Below, one piece after another: positions 37,318-49,495 of a stretch of DNA of 64,000 nt. Source of the DNA: Calendula officinalis (lineage: Eukaryota; Streptophyta; Magnoliopsida; Asterales; Asteraceae); assembly GCA_963853835.1 (NCBI GenBank), contig OY970828.1:19206977-19270976 (forward strand), given 5' to 3'. The notes below the pieces were generated by a model, which was given only the letters and a program-made list of their open reading frames with translations, did not search any database and was not told the origin of the DNA. Every line of letters begins with the position of its first letter. Positions within the stretch are counted from its first letter, which is position 1. Position numbers and translations under genes: made by a program.

Positions 37318-37437
37318 GAAATAGACTTCGTCCCCGAAGTCATCGCTCAGAAGAAGCTTAGGATAGCGATACTGCATCTCAGACTCAGACTCGCCAGCGG
37401 CACTTGTCTTCGAATGTGGAGACACAAAGAAGGTCAT
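37306..37437 (-). pseudogene. Polyprotein C-terminal tail remnant next to the polypurine tract, unit 1
   Basis: A 43-codon frame runs from ATG at 37,437 to TGA at 37,306 and ends PKLLLSDDFGDEVYFKWS. The ending resembles the acidic tail that plant Ty3/gypsy polyproteins carry just before the polypurine tract, encoded by a GGGACGA/TTTCAAG-type sequence. It also parallels the ending SSKLEDEFFSKWS found 2.25 kb further inside. I infer that this is the last remnant of a lost pol gene. The ATG is probably fortuitous, and the match could be chance. Confidence 0.4.
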
Positions 37438-37718
37438 AAATAAAATGAAACTCTTCAAGGCGACCTACGTGATCAAAATAAACTCCGGTTCTTGCAATTT
37501 CTTGTACAATCTTTCGTCTCTAACGGCGCAACAAAATAAGACTAAAAGGAACAAAAATAGAATTTCCTTTTACGGATCTCAGTTTATCTCAAAAGAGTAG
37601 GATGTCAAATATAACACGAGAGTAAGCTCACAAAACTCTGTCGAAGGCGGTTTCTTGCCCTCGTAGTCGGACACAATTGCTGCACCCAGCGGTTAAAGTT
37701 GCGTTGAATCTCCGATTT

Positions 37719-37732
37719 AACTCCACTTGGAG
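37719..37732 (-). other. Polypurine-like motif within internal region 1
   Basis: The + strand reads AACTCCACTTGGAG, identical over 14 bases to 39,561-39,574 and over the first 11 bases to the terminal tract at 37,308-37,318. CTCCA-CT-TGGAG is also a perfect inverted repeat. It could be a relic of another terminal module or a shared regulatory motif. It recurs at 43,748 and 49,777. Confidence 0.55.
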
Positions 37733-38503
37733 ATTTGTTATGGTTTGGAACGTGGCGAAAGGTGATTTTGGCGTAGTGCTCGGTTGTCCAACTCATGCTC
37801 GCAATCCTACTCGGCCCTCTCACGGTGATAATAATAAGTATATGGGACATAACTTCCCGCACAACTCTATCAGATAGTAATCACTTATACATATTTGCAA
37901 TATTTTACAATCTTATTATTGACAATTCTCTATCAGAATGGCTCAGAAAGGTCCTATACTCTATGGGACATAAGTTTGCCTAAGGCATCACAAGCAAAGT
38001 AGTGGTTTACACCACTATCAACTGATACAAAACATGCATACAATTCACGAGGAATATACATATCATACATATTCCCATATACTCAGGTATGTAACTCAGA
38101 AATCTGTCTCAGAAATAAACTCAGAGATATAACTCAGGAGTAACTCAGAAATCTTAACTCGGAAGCAAACCCAAACTCTAACTCAGTAACAACTCATAAG
38201 GTAATAATATTTACAAGTAATAGCATTAGGTATAAATCATATTTTTACTCATTCTTATCACTACTCGCGTGTTCCAATTTACCAGCTTATAATACTTGGA
38301 ATGATAATTTCTTTCTCAACCGCGTTATTGGTTCTCAGAATAACTCTTTTTTAATCATTTATCGTTACCTCGCTCTATTAGGTTCGCATATTACCGATGT
38401 TGATAACCCTTTAAATAGTTCAAATTAACGATCTTGTCATTTAACTCGTTTTGTCAGGTTCTCATTCTACTAGATTTAGTGGTTTCTCGATAATATTATT
38501 AAA

Positions 38504-38518
38504 TTTTTTTTTTTTTTT
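38504..38518. repeat. T15 homopolymer, unit 1
   Basis: This is a tract of fifteen T residues on the + strand. The equivalent tract has 15 T in unit 2 and 13 T in unit 3. It is one of the only two differences noted between units. Confidence 0.95.
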
Positions 38519-39558
38519 CATCCAACTAGTTTAACGATCCTTTAATAGATCGTTTCACTGATTTTACACAATTTAAAATGTCTCTTAATTATTTTGACCA
38601 TATCTGCTCATTAATTTCATGTTACCCACGAAAATTCCAATTAAATTCCATACTCTTATTTATAATGATTTCTCGTTACTCAACTTACAAATAAATTCCT
38701 TAGTTCTCATTTACTCAATTCGCAGTTACACTTCATTCTAAATCTTACGGTTTACTCATGGTTCATCAATTCAGTACATTCTCGTCTTTTCGAAATTTCT
38801 CCTAAGTTCAATATAAATTTATTGAATAGTTGTTCTCATCTCAAGTTTAATAATTATTCATAAATAGAGTTTTCTCATATAATTTTATAATATCTCAAAA
38901 CTCATAACACTTTATAATACTTCAACACTTTGAATAAAACTTCCCGTTAATTTAATACTTTTCTCTTTTGACTCATTTTATTAATTTACTTATGTAACTC
39001 GATTTGTAAATTTCTTATAACTCAAAATTACTCCATAATTAATCAAAATAAAATTTTATCATTTAGCTTGTTTTAATAATGACTCATTACCAGCAAACTA
39101 CCGATCTCATTTTCCTCAAAATTTCATTGTAGAAGTTTTCTCATATTCGACTCATTTATAAATTCTCATCACTTTAATTTAATGATTTCTCATTATCACA
39201 TTTATAACCACCCAAGAATAAGTATACTGTCTTATTTTGTATATAATTGTAGTATCACTACTTCCTTTTTGCACGATATTCATTCAACTCAATTAACTTG
39301 ATTTGTTAATTTCTCCAGTAAACCCGATCTATCATTTTGTTGTAAACTCTATAATTACCCATAAAATAAATTTAATTATTCTCAACTGCTTGATTTGATA
39401 GTTACTCTTATAATTTATTTTATCATTTATATGTATCTAGATTTCGCACTTTAAATTCATACCAACAAAATCTCTCTGTATAAGCATCATGCTCATAATA
39501 TTTATAAATAATAATTAAGGATATTCATTTCTTGACAGTTTTTCCTTTTTACCCCTAC

Positions 39559-39636
39559 TCAACTCCACTTGGAGAAAAACTCGTCCTCGAGTTTGGAACT
39601 AGTATTGTCTACCAAAATAAACAAGCAAGTATGTAG
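39559..39636 (-). pseudogene. Internal polyprotein-tail/polypurine module, unit 1
   Basis: An open stretch of 25 codons ends NTSSKLEDEFFSKWS followed by TGA. The purine-rich CCAAGTGGAGTTGAG overlaps the stop. The layout (acidic LED-type tail, stop, purine tract) mirrors the terminal module at 37,304-37,437, but no LTR start follows here. This suggests a second, older 3' end embedded in the element, for example from template switching between two related elements. The similarity is short, so the reading is inferential. Confidence 0.45.
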
Positions 39637-41333
39637 TCACACAAACAATTAGGATACACATACTAAATTCACCATAACAAGCATTGGTCCATTGTTCCCC
39701 TCAAAATCTCCCCCTAACCAACCAAAAGTCCTGTGTGTACGGTAATAGGGGCCCTCTATTACTTTCGACACATGCTTTTGTTTGGTCACGAGTCAATCCC
39801 AAAGTTCACAACTTCCCACATAAAAGTAATCCACAAACAAATCACACTCAGAAGGCAGAAAAGTTTACTCTCAATATCTGATAAATACAGATATGCACTC
39901 AGCTGTATGTACTCGAAATCTTATAAACATTACTCAGAAATGCACTCAGCAAAGGCACTCGGCAAAATATTTTATTATGTTTTCAACAGTTAAACTCAGA
40001 ACATAATATAGTTCATAAACTCTTTTAATTTATTTTAAATAGTTCAACACCGAATCAATGATGATAGTCTCCCTTTGGTTCACTTTTAATAAATACCCTT
40101 CAAGATAAACTTGTAACTTGAATAATTTCTGTTTAATTTGACTTGGCAATCCTCGATTAATTGGTATAACAAACTTACATAGGTTATTCAATATCTCTGC
40201 GTTAAATAAATAATCTCTCACTGAATTCATAAAAAAAAATAATTATGGATTTTCAGTCTCAGCTATTAAAATCACATACTTTAAAAGTTTTCTCATTTGA
40301 TCTCAATTTAATAAATCTCGGTTTATTATTTTCTCAGCAAAAAGATTTTCCCAAGACATCATGTCTCATCTCTTTATAAAAACATTCTCCTTTTTAATTG
40401 TCCAAAGATTTCATAAATTTTAAATTTTTAAATTTGATAAATAAGTGAAAAGGTTCCACTAAATAAAATCTCAAATGTTAATTCAACATAAAAAAACATG
40501 CTTAATCCAACTAAAGTTCTAATATTAAAAACTAAAACGACTCTGAAATAACGGATAAGAATAAAATCCAATTTTTTTTTTTAACGTTCCTCGTCTAGCT
40601 CAAATGTAAATCATGTAAAATAATTATCAATTTTAAAAAACAAAATTTAAAATATGTTCTCGGTATTTTCGCTTTCGCTCGACTTGATGAACTGTCACAA
40701 AAATATTCTTTTGATAATAAAAACATCTTTCTTTTACTCGTTTCACCGTTTACTCGTTTCAATAACTCTTTTTATTAAGTATTTTCCCTAAAACGAAAGG
40801 TTTTAGTATTTTATCAATATGAAGAATTTATTACTCCTCTTTTCTTATTCACCCCAAAACATGTTCTCATTAAATAATTTATGAAGTTTATATCATAATT
40901 TTATATTCATTTATTACCCTTATTGGTTAGAATTTCTCAGAATTATAAAATCTCACAGATTATATAAAATATTATGTAATTATAGTAGCATGTATAACGC
41001 GGATATACTTAGAATTACGCACGAAAAATATACTCAGAAAAGCGATCTTAGTCGCGAAATACACTCAGAATTATATCGAAGTTATACTCGAATTAATAAT
41101 AGCGATTCTCATATTTGTCATTCTTCAAAACTCAGAATACAACGAAATTCTCAAATAAATAAAAGCTCTGAAATATTACCGGCAATAGGAAGCGAGAGGT
41201 CGACGTGACATGCTGTATGTTTGATGTGGAAACTTTTCTCAGAAAAATATTTGACTCTTTTCTCGTTTTAAAACTCGATACTCAAACTTGAGTTTGAATT
41301 CGCCCCTTGCGAACCCAAATCTCTCAAGTCAGA

Positions 41334-41345
41334 GCTCTGATACCA
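41334..41345 (-). other. Primer-binding site for initiator Met-tRNA, unit 1
   Basis: The - strand reads TGGTATCAGAGC, three bases (AGT) after the LTR 2 end GGGTGTTACA. This is the complement of the 3' end of plant initiator methionine tRNA, where reverse transcription of most plant Ty3/gypsy elements starts. It fixes the element on the - strand. Confidence 0.9.
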
Positions 41346-41348
41346 ACT

Positions 41349-43332
41349 TGTAACACCCTAAAATTTACAAGATTTTTAAATTTTTAAAACAAAATTTTAA
41401 TCAAAAGGTCCCAATAACTTGAATAATTAAATCCCAATAATAGTATTTTCATTTAAAAATGTATTTAATGCGGAAATAGTAAAAATTAAGTGTTTTTAAA
41501 ATATTAAATGTCGTCCACATCGGTAATGAAAGATACAGCGGTCAACCGTCCACCTTCTCCTTTCCTCTGCTGGTACCTCGAGAAACGTAAGCTCCAAAGG
41601 ATCCTCAATACTCTAAGGCGCTGCTCGGTTATTCCTAGATGATCCTAAAAGCATAAAAATGGAACCCGAATTACAATCCGTTCTAAGGACTCAATTTAGA
41701 AAACTGGCAGCACCCGTCGGTCTCACGGAAACTGCTATAACTCTTAAACTGTGCAGTAGATTTATCCCATATTTTTACCATGAAAAGTAGACAACCAGAA
41801 CTACATATCTCTGTGAGACGGTCACTGGCTAAAACAGATTCTAAGTGTCTCAAAACAGTGTTGCAAGACAGACCTGCTGCACAGGTCATCTTCCTAACAG
41901 CAGCATACTAAATTGACTATAACTTTTAAACCGTAATTCGGATTGACGAGAGGGTTGCGGTGTTGGAAAGCTAACTCAAAAACCAAGGTCCCTGCACGGG
42001 CCAAAAATTCAAAAGTGATATTTTAAACCAGTTAAAACAGTCCCGAATAATAGGGCAGAATCTGCCAGAAAATTATGTTGCTTAAAAACCATTTTAACAA
42101 ACCCGACAACCCAACCCTACAATCTGCCCAACCACGGTTTGACAACTAGAAAAGAAATTGGGACAAACTAGCTACCCGACACCAAAACGGTCAATTAAAA
42201 CAATGCACCAATTACAGCTCGACTAAACCGGTTCTAAGAATCTAAACCGAGCAACTACTCGAACCCTCCCAACAATTTAATCAAGCAGCCTCAATTGGGC
42301 TGCGATTCAATTCCTCCATCTAGGTTTCTCATGGACAGCAGCTTAATACAAAATTCCGGAAAAAAATAGGCGATAGCGACAAACAAGAAAGAACAAAGAA
42401 CTACCAACTGATTAAGCTAATGAAATCAGATGCCCACTCGTGCCTTGAACACCCCTGATCACTCGTTTTTGCTGCCCAAATCCGTAGCAACCATACTTGC
42501 TCGAACCTCGATTAAACAATCTGCCCCAAACGAATAATTAAGCACCGGATTCATTAGATTACCGAAAGAAAAGTAGATAAACTACCGAAAGAACAAACAA
42601 TCGCACTCGAAGATTCTACTCGGTTGTGGGATGAGGTTGCGACAGTCCCCAAGCTTCCTCTTGGCTCGGTTAGTTGTTGCTGGCGATCGCGAACTACTCC
42701 TGCTCATTGTGCGTAATCAGAAATCAAAGAACCCACAAAACGTTTAGGACGGAAACTTAAATGATCAGAGAAAGGGACAAATCTACCGAATTCAATCTGC
42801 TCAATAACTTGCTCACCTCGGAAATCCTTTGCTCGATCAAACAGGTTACGAATTTGGGATGCTATAGATCACACCTGGTGAATTGAAGAAACGAAGGCGG
42901 CAATGGAGTTCTGCTATGAAACGGTCGAAGATGAGTAGTGATTAGGAAAAAAATAACGCACGGTCTAGGGATTAGGGGAAAAAGGGCCAGACTCAAGTAT
43001 GTTTCTCTCAGGCTTGAGGCTCACTTTTCAACCTGGGCCCTCCTCACGATCGGCATGGACTCAAGGGAAACAAGGGAGTTTGGGCCATAAGAATAACATT
43101 AGGCCGAACAAGAAGGAAATAAAAATTCGGGATTTAAGATGACTCGGAAAAAGAAATAATAATTAACACCTATTAAATAACTACAACCCGTCACACATTT
43201 TATAATTATAACTAATCAATTAATCACAAGACGATACACATTCGTTACTTAAAATCATAAAATTACTTATCGCGTACTTTAAATTAATTTAAAAGTATTA
43301 TTTAATTATCTAAAAAAATCCGGGGCGTTACA
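41349..43332 (-). repeat. LTR 2
   Basis: This 1,984-bp copy lies 6,029 bases after LTR 1 with the same ends. I noticed no difference from LTR 1 in the stretches compared. It is shared: it serves as the 5' LTR of unit 1 (primer site to its left) and the 3' LTR of unit 2 (polypurine tract to its right). Confidence 0.95.
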
Positions 43333-43346
43333 ACTCAACTCCACTT
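43333..43346 (-). other. Polypurine tract, unit 2
   Basis: It is identical to the tract of unit 1 and abuts the TGTAACGCCCC start of LTR 2 on the - strand. Confidence 0.6.
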
Positions 43347-43466
43347 GAAATAGACTTCGTCCCCGAAGTCATCGCTCAGAAGAAGCTTAGGATAGCGATA
43401 CTGCATCTCAGACTCAGACTCGCCAGCGGCACTTGTCTTCGAATGTGGAGACACAAAGAAGGTCAT
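43335..43466 (-). pseudogene. Polyprotein tail remnant, unit 2
   Basis: This is a copy of the 43-codon frame of unit 1 ending DDFGDEVYFKWS. See unit 1 for the basis and doubts. Confidence 0.4.
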
Positions 43467-44532
43467 AAATAAAATGAAACTCTTCAAGGCGACCTACGTG
43501 ATCAAAATAAACTCCGGTTCTTGCAATTTCTTGTACAATCTTTCGTCTCTAACGGCGCAACAAAATAAGACTAAAAGGAACAAAAATAGAATTTCCTTTT
43601 ACGGATCTCAGTTTATCTCAAAAGAGTAGGATGTCAAATATAACACGAGAGTAAGCTCACAAAACTCTGTCGAAGGCGGTTTCTTGCCCTCGTAGTCGGA
43701 CACAATTGCTGCACCCAGCGGTTAAAGTTGCGTTGAATCTCCGATTTAACTCCACTTGGAGATTTGTTATGGTTTGGAACGTGGCGAAAGGTGATTTTGG
43801 CGTAGTGCTCGGTTGTCCAACTCATGCTCGCAATCCTACTCGGCCCTCTCACGGTGATAATAATAAGTATATGGGACATAACTTCCCGCACAACTCTATC
43901 AGATAGTAATCACTTATACATATTTGCAATATTTTACAATCTTATTATTGACAATTCTCTATCAGAATGGCTCAGAAAGGTCCTATACTCTATGGGACAT
44001 AAGTTTGCCTAAGGCATCACAAGCAAAGTAGTGGTTTACACCACTATCAACTGATACAAAACATGCATACAATTCACGAGGAATATACATATCATACATA
44101 TTCCCATATACTCAGGTATGTAACTCAGAAATCTGTCTCAGAAATAAACTCAGAGATATAACTCAGGAGTAACTCAGAAATCTTAACTCGGAAGCAAACC
44201 CAAACTCTAACTCAGTAACAACTCATAAGGTAATAATATTTACAAGTAATAGCATTAGGTATAAATCATATTTTTACTCATTCTTATCACTACTCGCGTG
44301 TTCCAATTTACCAGCTTATAATACTTGGAATGATAATTTCTTTCTCAACCGCGTTATTGGTTCTCAGAATAACTCTTTTTTAATCATTTATCGTTACCTC
44401 GCTCTATTAGGTTCGCATATTACCGATGTTGATAACCCTTTAAATAGTTCAAATTAACGATCTTGTCATTTAACTCGTTTTGTCAGGTTCTCATTCTACT
44501 AGATTTAGTGGTTTCTCGATAATATTATTAAA

Positions 44533-44547
44533 TTTTTTTTTTTTTTT
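44533..44547. repeat. T15 homopolymer, unit 2
   Basis: Fifteen T residues, as in unit 1. Confidence 0.95.
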
Positions 44548-45587
44548 CATCCAACTAGTTTAACGATCCTTTAATAGATCGTTTCACTGATTTTACACAA
44601 TTTAAAATGTCTCTTAATTATTTTGACCATATCTGCTCATTAATTTCATGTTACCCACGAAAATTCCAATTAAATTCCATACTCTTATTTATAATGATTT
44701 CTCGTTACTCAACTTACAAATAAATTCCTTAGTTCTCATTTACTCAATTCGCAGTTACACTTCATTCTAAATCTTACGGTTTACTCATGGTTCATCAATT
44801 CAGTACATTCTCGTCTTTTCGAAATTTCTCCTAAGTTCAATATAAATTTATTGAATAGTTGTTCTCATCTCAAGTTTAATAATTATTCATAAATAGAGTT
44901 TTCTCATATAATTTTATAATATCTCAAAACTCATAACACTTTATAATACTTCAACACTTTGAATAAAACTTCCCGTTAATTTAATACTTTTCTCTTTTGA
45001 CTCATTTTATTAATTTACTTATGTAACTCGATTTGTAAATTTCTTATAACTCAAAATTACTCCATAATTAATCAAAATAAAATTTTATCATTTAGCTTGT
45101 TTTAATAATGACTCATTACCAGCAAACTACCGATCTCATTTTCCTCAAAATTTCATTGTAGAAGTTTTCTCATATTCGACTCATTTATAAATTCTCATCA
45201 CTTTAATTTAATGATTTCTCATTATCACATTTATAACCACCCAAGAATAAGTATACTGTCTTATTTTGTATATAATTGTAGTATCACTACTTCCTTTTTG
45301 CACGATATTCATTCAACTCAATTAACTTGATTTGTTAATTTCTCCAGTAAACCCGATCTATCATTTTGTTGTAAACTCTATAATTACCCATAAAATAAAT
45401 TTAATTATTCTCAACTGCTTGATTTGATAGTTACTCTTATAATTTATTTTATCATTTATATGTATCTAGATTTCGCACTTTAAATTCATACCAACAAAAT
45501 CTCTCTGTATAAGCATCATGCTCATAATATTTATAAATAATAATTAAGGATATTCATTTCTTGACAGTTTTTCCTTTTTACCCCTAC

Positions 45588-45665
45588 TCAACTCCACTTG
45601 GAGAAAAACTCGTCCTCGAGTTTGGAACTAGTATTGTCTACCAAAATAAACAAGCAAGTATGTAG
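45588..45665 (-). pseudogene. Internal polyprotein-tail/polypurine module, unit 2
   Basis: This is a copy of the 39,559-39,636 module, ending SSKLEDEFFSKWS plus stop. Confidence 0.45.
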
Positions 45666-47362
45666 TCACACAAACAATTAGGATACACATACTAAATTCA
45701 CCATAACAAGCATTGGTCCATTGTTCCCCTCAAAATCTCCCCCTAACCAACCAAAAGTCCTGTGTGTACGGTAATAGGGGCCCTCTATTACTTTCGACAC
45801 ATGCTTTTGTTTGGTCACGAGTCAATCCCAAAGTTCACAACTTCCCACATAAAAGTAATCCACAAACAAATCACACTCAGAAGGCAGAAAAGTTTACTCT
45901 CAATATCTGATAAATACAGATATGCACTCAGCTGTATGTACTCGAAATCTTATAAACATTACTCAGAAATGCACTCAGCAAAGGCACTCGGCAAAATATT
46001 TTATTATGTTTTCAACAGTTAAACTCAGAACATAATATAGTTCATAAACTCTTTTAATTTATTTTAAATAGTTCAACACCGAATCAATGATGATAGTCTC
46101 CCTTTGGTTCACTTTTAATAAATACCCTTCAAGATAAACTTGTAACTTGAATAATTTCTGTTTAATTTGACTTGGCAATCCTCGATTAATTGGTATAACA
46201 AACTTACATAGGTTATTCAATATCTCTGCGTTAAATAAATAATCTCTCACTGAATTCATAAAAAAAAATAATTATGGATTTTCAGTCTCAGCTATTAAAA
46301 TCACATACTTTAAAAGTTTTCTCATTTGATCTCAATTTAATAAATCTCGGTTTATTATTTTCTCAGCAAAAAGATTTTCCCAAGACATCATGTCTCATCT
46401 CTTTATAAAAACATTCTCCTTTTTAATTGTCCAAAGATTTCATAAATTTTAAATTTTTAAATTTGATAAATAAGTGAAAAGGTTCCACTAAATAAAATCT
46501 CAAATGTTAATTCAACATAAAAAAACATGCTTAATCCAACTAAAGTTCTAATATTAAAAACTAAAACGACTCTGAAATAACGGATAAGAATAAAATCCAA
46601 TTTTTTTTTTTAACGTTCCTCGTCTAGCTCAAATGTAAATCATGTAAAATAATTATCAATTTTAAAAAACAAAATTTAAAATATGTTCTCGGTATTTTCG
46701 CTTTCGCTCGACTTGATGAACTGTCACAAAAATATTCTTTTGATAATAAAAACATCTTTCTTTTACTCGTTTCACCGTTTACTCGTTTCAATAACTCTTT
46801 TTATTAAGTATTTTCCCTAAAACGAAAGGTTTTAGTATTTTATCAATATGAAGAATTTATTACTCCTCTTTTCTTATTCACCCCAAAACATGTTCTCATT
46901 AAATAATTTATGAAGTTTATATCATAATTTTATATTCATTTATTACCCTTATTGGTTAGAATTTCTCAGAATTATAAAATCTCACAGATTATATAAAATA
47001 TTATGTAATTATAGTAGCATGTATAACGCGGATATACTTAGAATTACGCACGAAAAATATACTCAGAAAAGCGATCTTAGTCGCGAAATACACTCAGAAT
47101 TATATCGAAGTTATACTCGAATTAATAATAGCGATTCTCATATTTGTCATTCTTCAAAACTCAGAATACAACGAAATTCTCAAATAAATAAAAGCTCTGA
47201 AATATTACCGGCAATAGGAAGCGAGAGGTCGACGTGACATGCTGTATGTTTGATGTGGAAACTTTTCTCAGAAAAATATTTGACTCTTTTCTCGTTTTAA
47301 AACTCGATACTCAAACTTGAGTTTGAATTCGCCCCTTGCGAACCCAAATCTCTCAAGTCAGA

Positions 47363-47374
47363 GCTCTGATACCA
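47363..47374 (-). other. Primer-binding site for initiator Met-tRNA, unit 2
   Basis: TGGTATCAGAGC lies on the - strand three bases inside LTR 3, identical to unit 1. Confidence 0.9.
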
Positions 47375-47377
47375 ACT

Positions 47378-49361
47378 TGTAACACCCTAAAATTTACAAG
47401 ATTTTTAAATTTTTAAAACAAAATTTTAATCAAAAGGTCCCAATAACTTGAATAATTAAATCCCAATAATAGTATTTTCATTTAAAAATGTATTTAATGC
47501 GGAAATAGTAAAAATTAAGTGTTTTTAAAATATTAAATGTCGTCCACATCGGTAATGAAAGATACAGCGGTCAACCGTCCACCTTCTCCTTTCCTCTGCT
47601 GGTACCTCGAGAAACGTAAGCTCCAAAGGATCCTCAATACTCTAAGGCGCTGCTCGGTTATTCCTAGATGATCCTAAAAGCATAAAAATGGAACCCGAAT
47701 TACAATCCGTTCTAAGGACTCAATTTAGAAAACTGGCAGCACCCGTCGGTCTCACGGAAACTGCTATAACTCTTAAACTGTGCAGTAGATTTATCCCATA
47801 TTTTTACCATGAAAAGTAGACAACCAGAACTACATATCTCTGTGAGACGGTCACTGGCTAAAACAGATTCTAAGTGTCTCAAAACAGTGTTGCAAGACAG
47901 ACCTGCTGCACAGGTCATCTTCCTAACAGCAGCATACTAAATTGACTATAACTTTTAAACCGTAATTCGGATTGACGAGAGGGTTGCGGTGTTGGAAAGC
48001 TAACTCAAAAACCAAGGTCCCTGCACGGGCCAAAAATTCAAAAGTGATATTTTAAACCAGTTAAAACAGTCCCGAATAATAGGGCAGAATCTGCCAGAAA
48101 ATTATGTTGCTTAAAAACCATTTTAACAAACCCGACAACCCAACCCTACAATCTGCCCAACCACGGTTTGACAACTAGAAAAGAAATTGGGACAAACTAG
48201 CTACCCGACACCAAAACGGTCAATTAAAACAATGCACCAATTACAGCTCGACTAAACCGGTTCTAAGAATCTAAACCGAGCAACTACTCGAACCCTCCCA
48301 ACAATTTAATCAAGCAGCCTCAATTGGGCTGCGATTCAATTCCTCCATCTAGGTTTCTCATGGACAGCAGCTTAATACAAAATTCCGGAAAAAAATAGGC
48401 GATAGCGACAAACAAGAAAGAACAAAGAACTACCAACTGATTAAGCTAATGAAATCAGATGCCCACTCGTGCCTTGAACACCCCTGATCACTCGTTTTTG
48501 CTGCCCAAATCCGTAGCAACCATACTTGCTCGAACCTCGATTAAACAATCTGCCCCAAACGAATAATTAAGCACCGGATTCATTAGATTACCGAAAGAAA
48601 AGTAGATAAACTACCGAAAGAACAAACAATCGCACTCGAAGATTCTACTCGGTTGTGGGATGAGGTTGCGACAGTCCCCAAGCTTCCTCTTGGCTCGGTT
48701 AGTTGTTGCTGGCGATCGCGAACTACTCCTGCTCATTGTGCGTAATCAGAAATCAAAGAACCCACAAAACGTTTAGGACGGAAACTTAAATGATCAGAGA
48801 AAGGGACAAATCTACCGAATTCAATCTGCTCAATAACTTGCTCACCTCGGAAATCCTTTGCTCGATCAAACAGGTTACGAATTTGGGATGCTATAGATCA
48901 CACCTGGTGAATTGAAGAAACGAAGGCGGCAATGGAGTTCTGCTATGAAACGGTCGAAGATGAGTAGTGATTAGGAAAAAAATAACGCACGGTCTAGGGA
49001 TTAGGGGAAAAAGGGCCAGACTCAAGTATGTTTCTCTCAGGCTTGAGGCTCACTTTTCAACCTGGGCCCTCCTCACGATCGGCATGGACTCAAGGGAAAC
49101 AAGGGAGTTTGGGCCATAAGAATAACATTAGGCCGAACAAGAAGGAAATAAAAATTCGGGATTTAAGATGACTCGGAAAAAGAAATAATAATTAACACCT
49201 ATTAAATAACTACAACCCGTCACACATTTTATAATTATAACTAATCAATTAATCACAAGACGATACACATTCGTTACTTAAAATCATAAAATTACTTATC
49301 GCGTACTTTAAATTAATTTAAAAGTATTATTTAATTATCTAAAAAAATCCGGGGCGTTACA
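47378..49361 (-). repeat. LTR 3
   Basis: This 1,984-bp copy lies 6,029 bases after LTR 2 and is shared between units 2 and 3. Its ends are the same as those of the other LTRs. Confidence 0.95.
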
Positions 49362-49375
49362 ACTCAACTCCACTT
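49362..49375 (-). other. Polypurine tract, unit 3
   Basis: It is identical to the other units and abuts LTR 3. Confidence 0.6.
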
Positions 49376-49495
49376 GAAATAGACTTCGTCCCCGAAGTCA
49401 TCGCTCAGAAGAAGCTTAGGATAGCGATACTGCATCTCAGACTCAGACTCGCCAGCGGCACTTGTCTTCGAATGTGGAGACACAAAGAAGGTCAT
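49364..49495 (-). pseudogene. Polyprotein tail remnant, unit 3
   Basis: This is a copy of the 43-codon frame ending DDFGDEVYFKWS. See unit 1. Confidence 0.4.

Larger units (their letters stand above)
37304..41348 (-). mobile_element. Internal region 1 (4,045 bp, non-coding)
   Basis: This AT-rich region lies between LTR 1 and LTR 2 and has no retroviral-type domain on either strand. In element orientation it starts with the primer site (41,334-41,345). It then contains a long AT-rich stretch sprinkled with CTCA/CTCG tetramers on the + strand, an internal polyprotein-tail/polypurine module at 39,559-39,636, a T-tract at 38,504-38,518 and a polypurine-like motif at 37,719-37,732. It ends in a second polyprotein-tail remnant and the terminal polypurine tract. 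Small ORFs of 62-86 codons are unrecognised and look accidental. Confidence 0.93.
43333..47377 (-). mobile_element. Internal region 2 (4,045 bp, non-coding)
   Basis: This region has the same length as internal region 1 and I noticed no difference from it. It has the same small frames, T15 tract, internal module and polypurine-like motif, each displaced by 6,029 bases. Confidence 0.93.

Noticed and set aside
37605..41208. Small ORFs of 62-86 codons in internal regions, repeated in each unit
   Set aside because: They are unrecognised, occur on both strands and are of a length expected by chance in this AT-rich sequence. Repetition is due to the tandem units.
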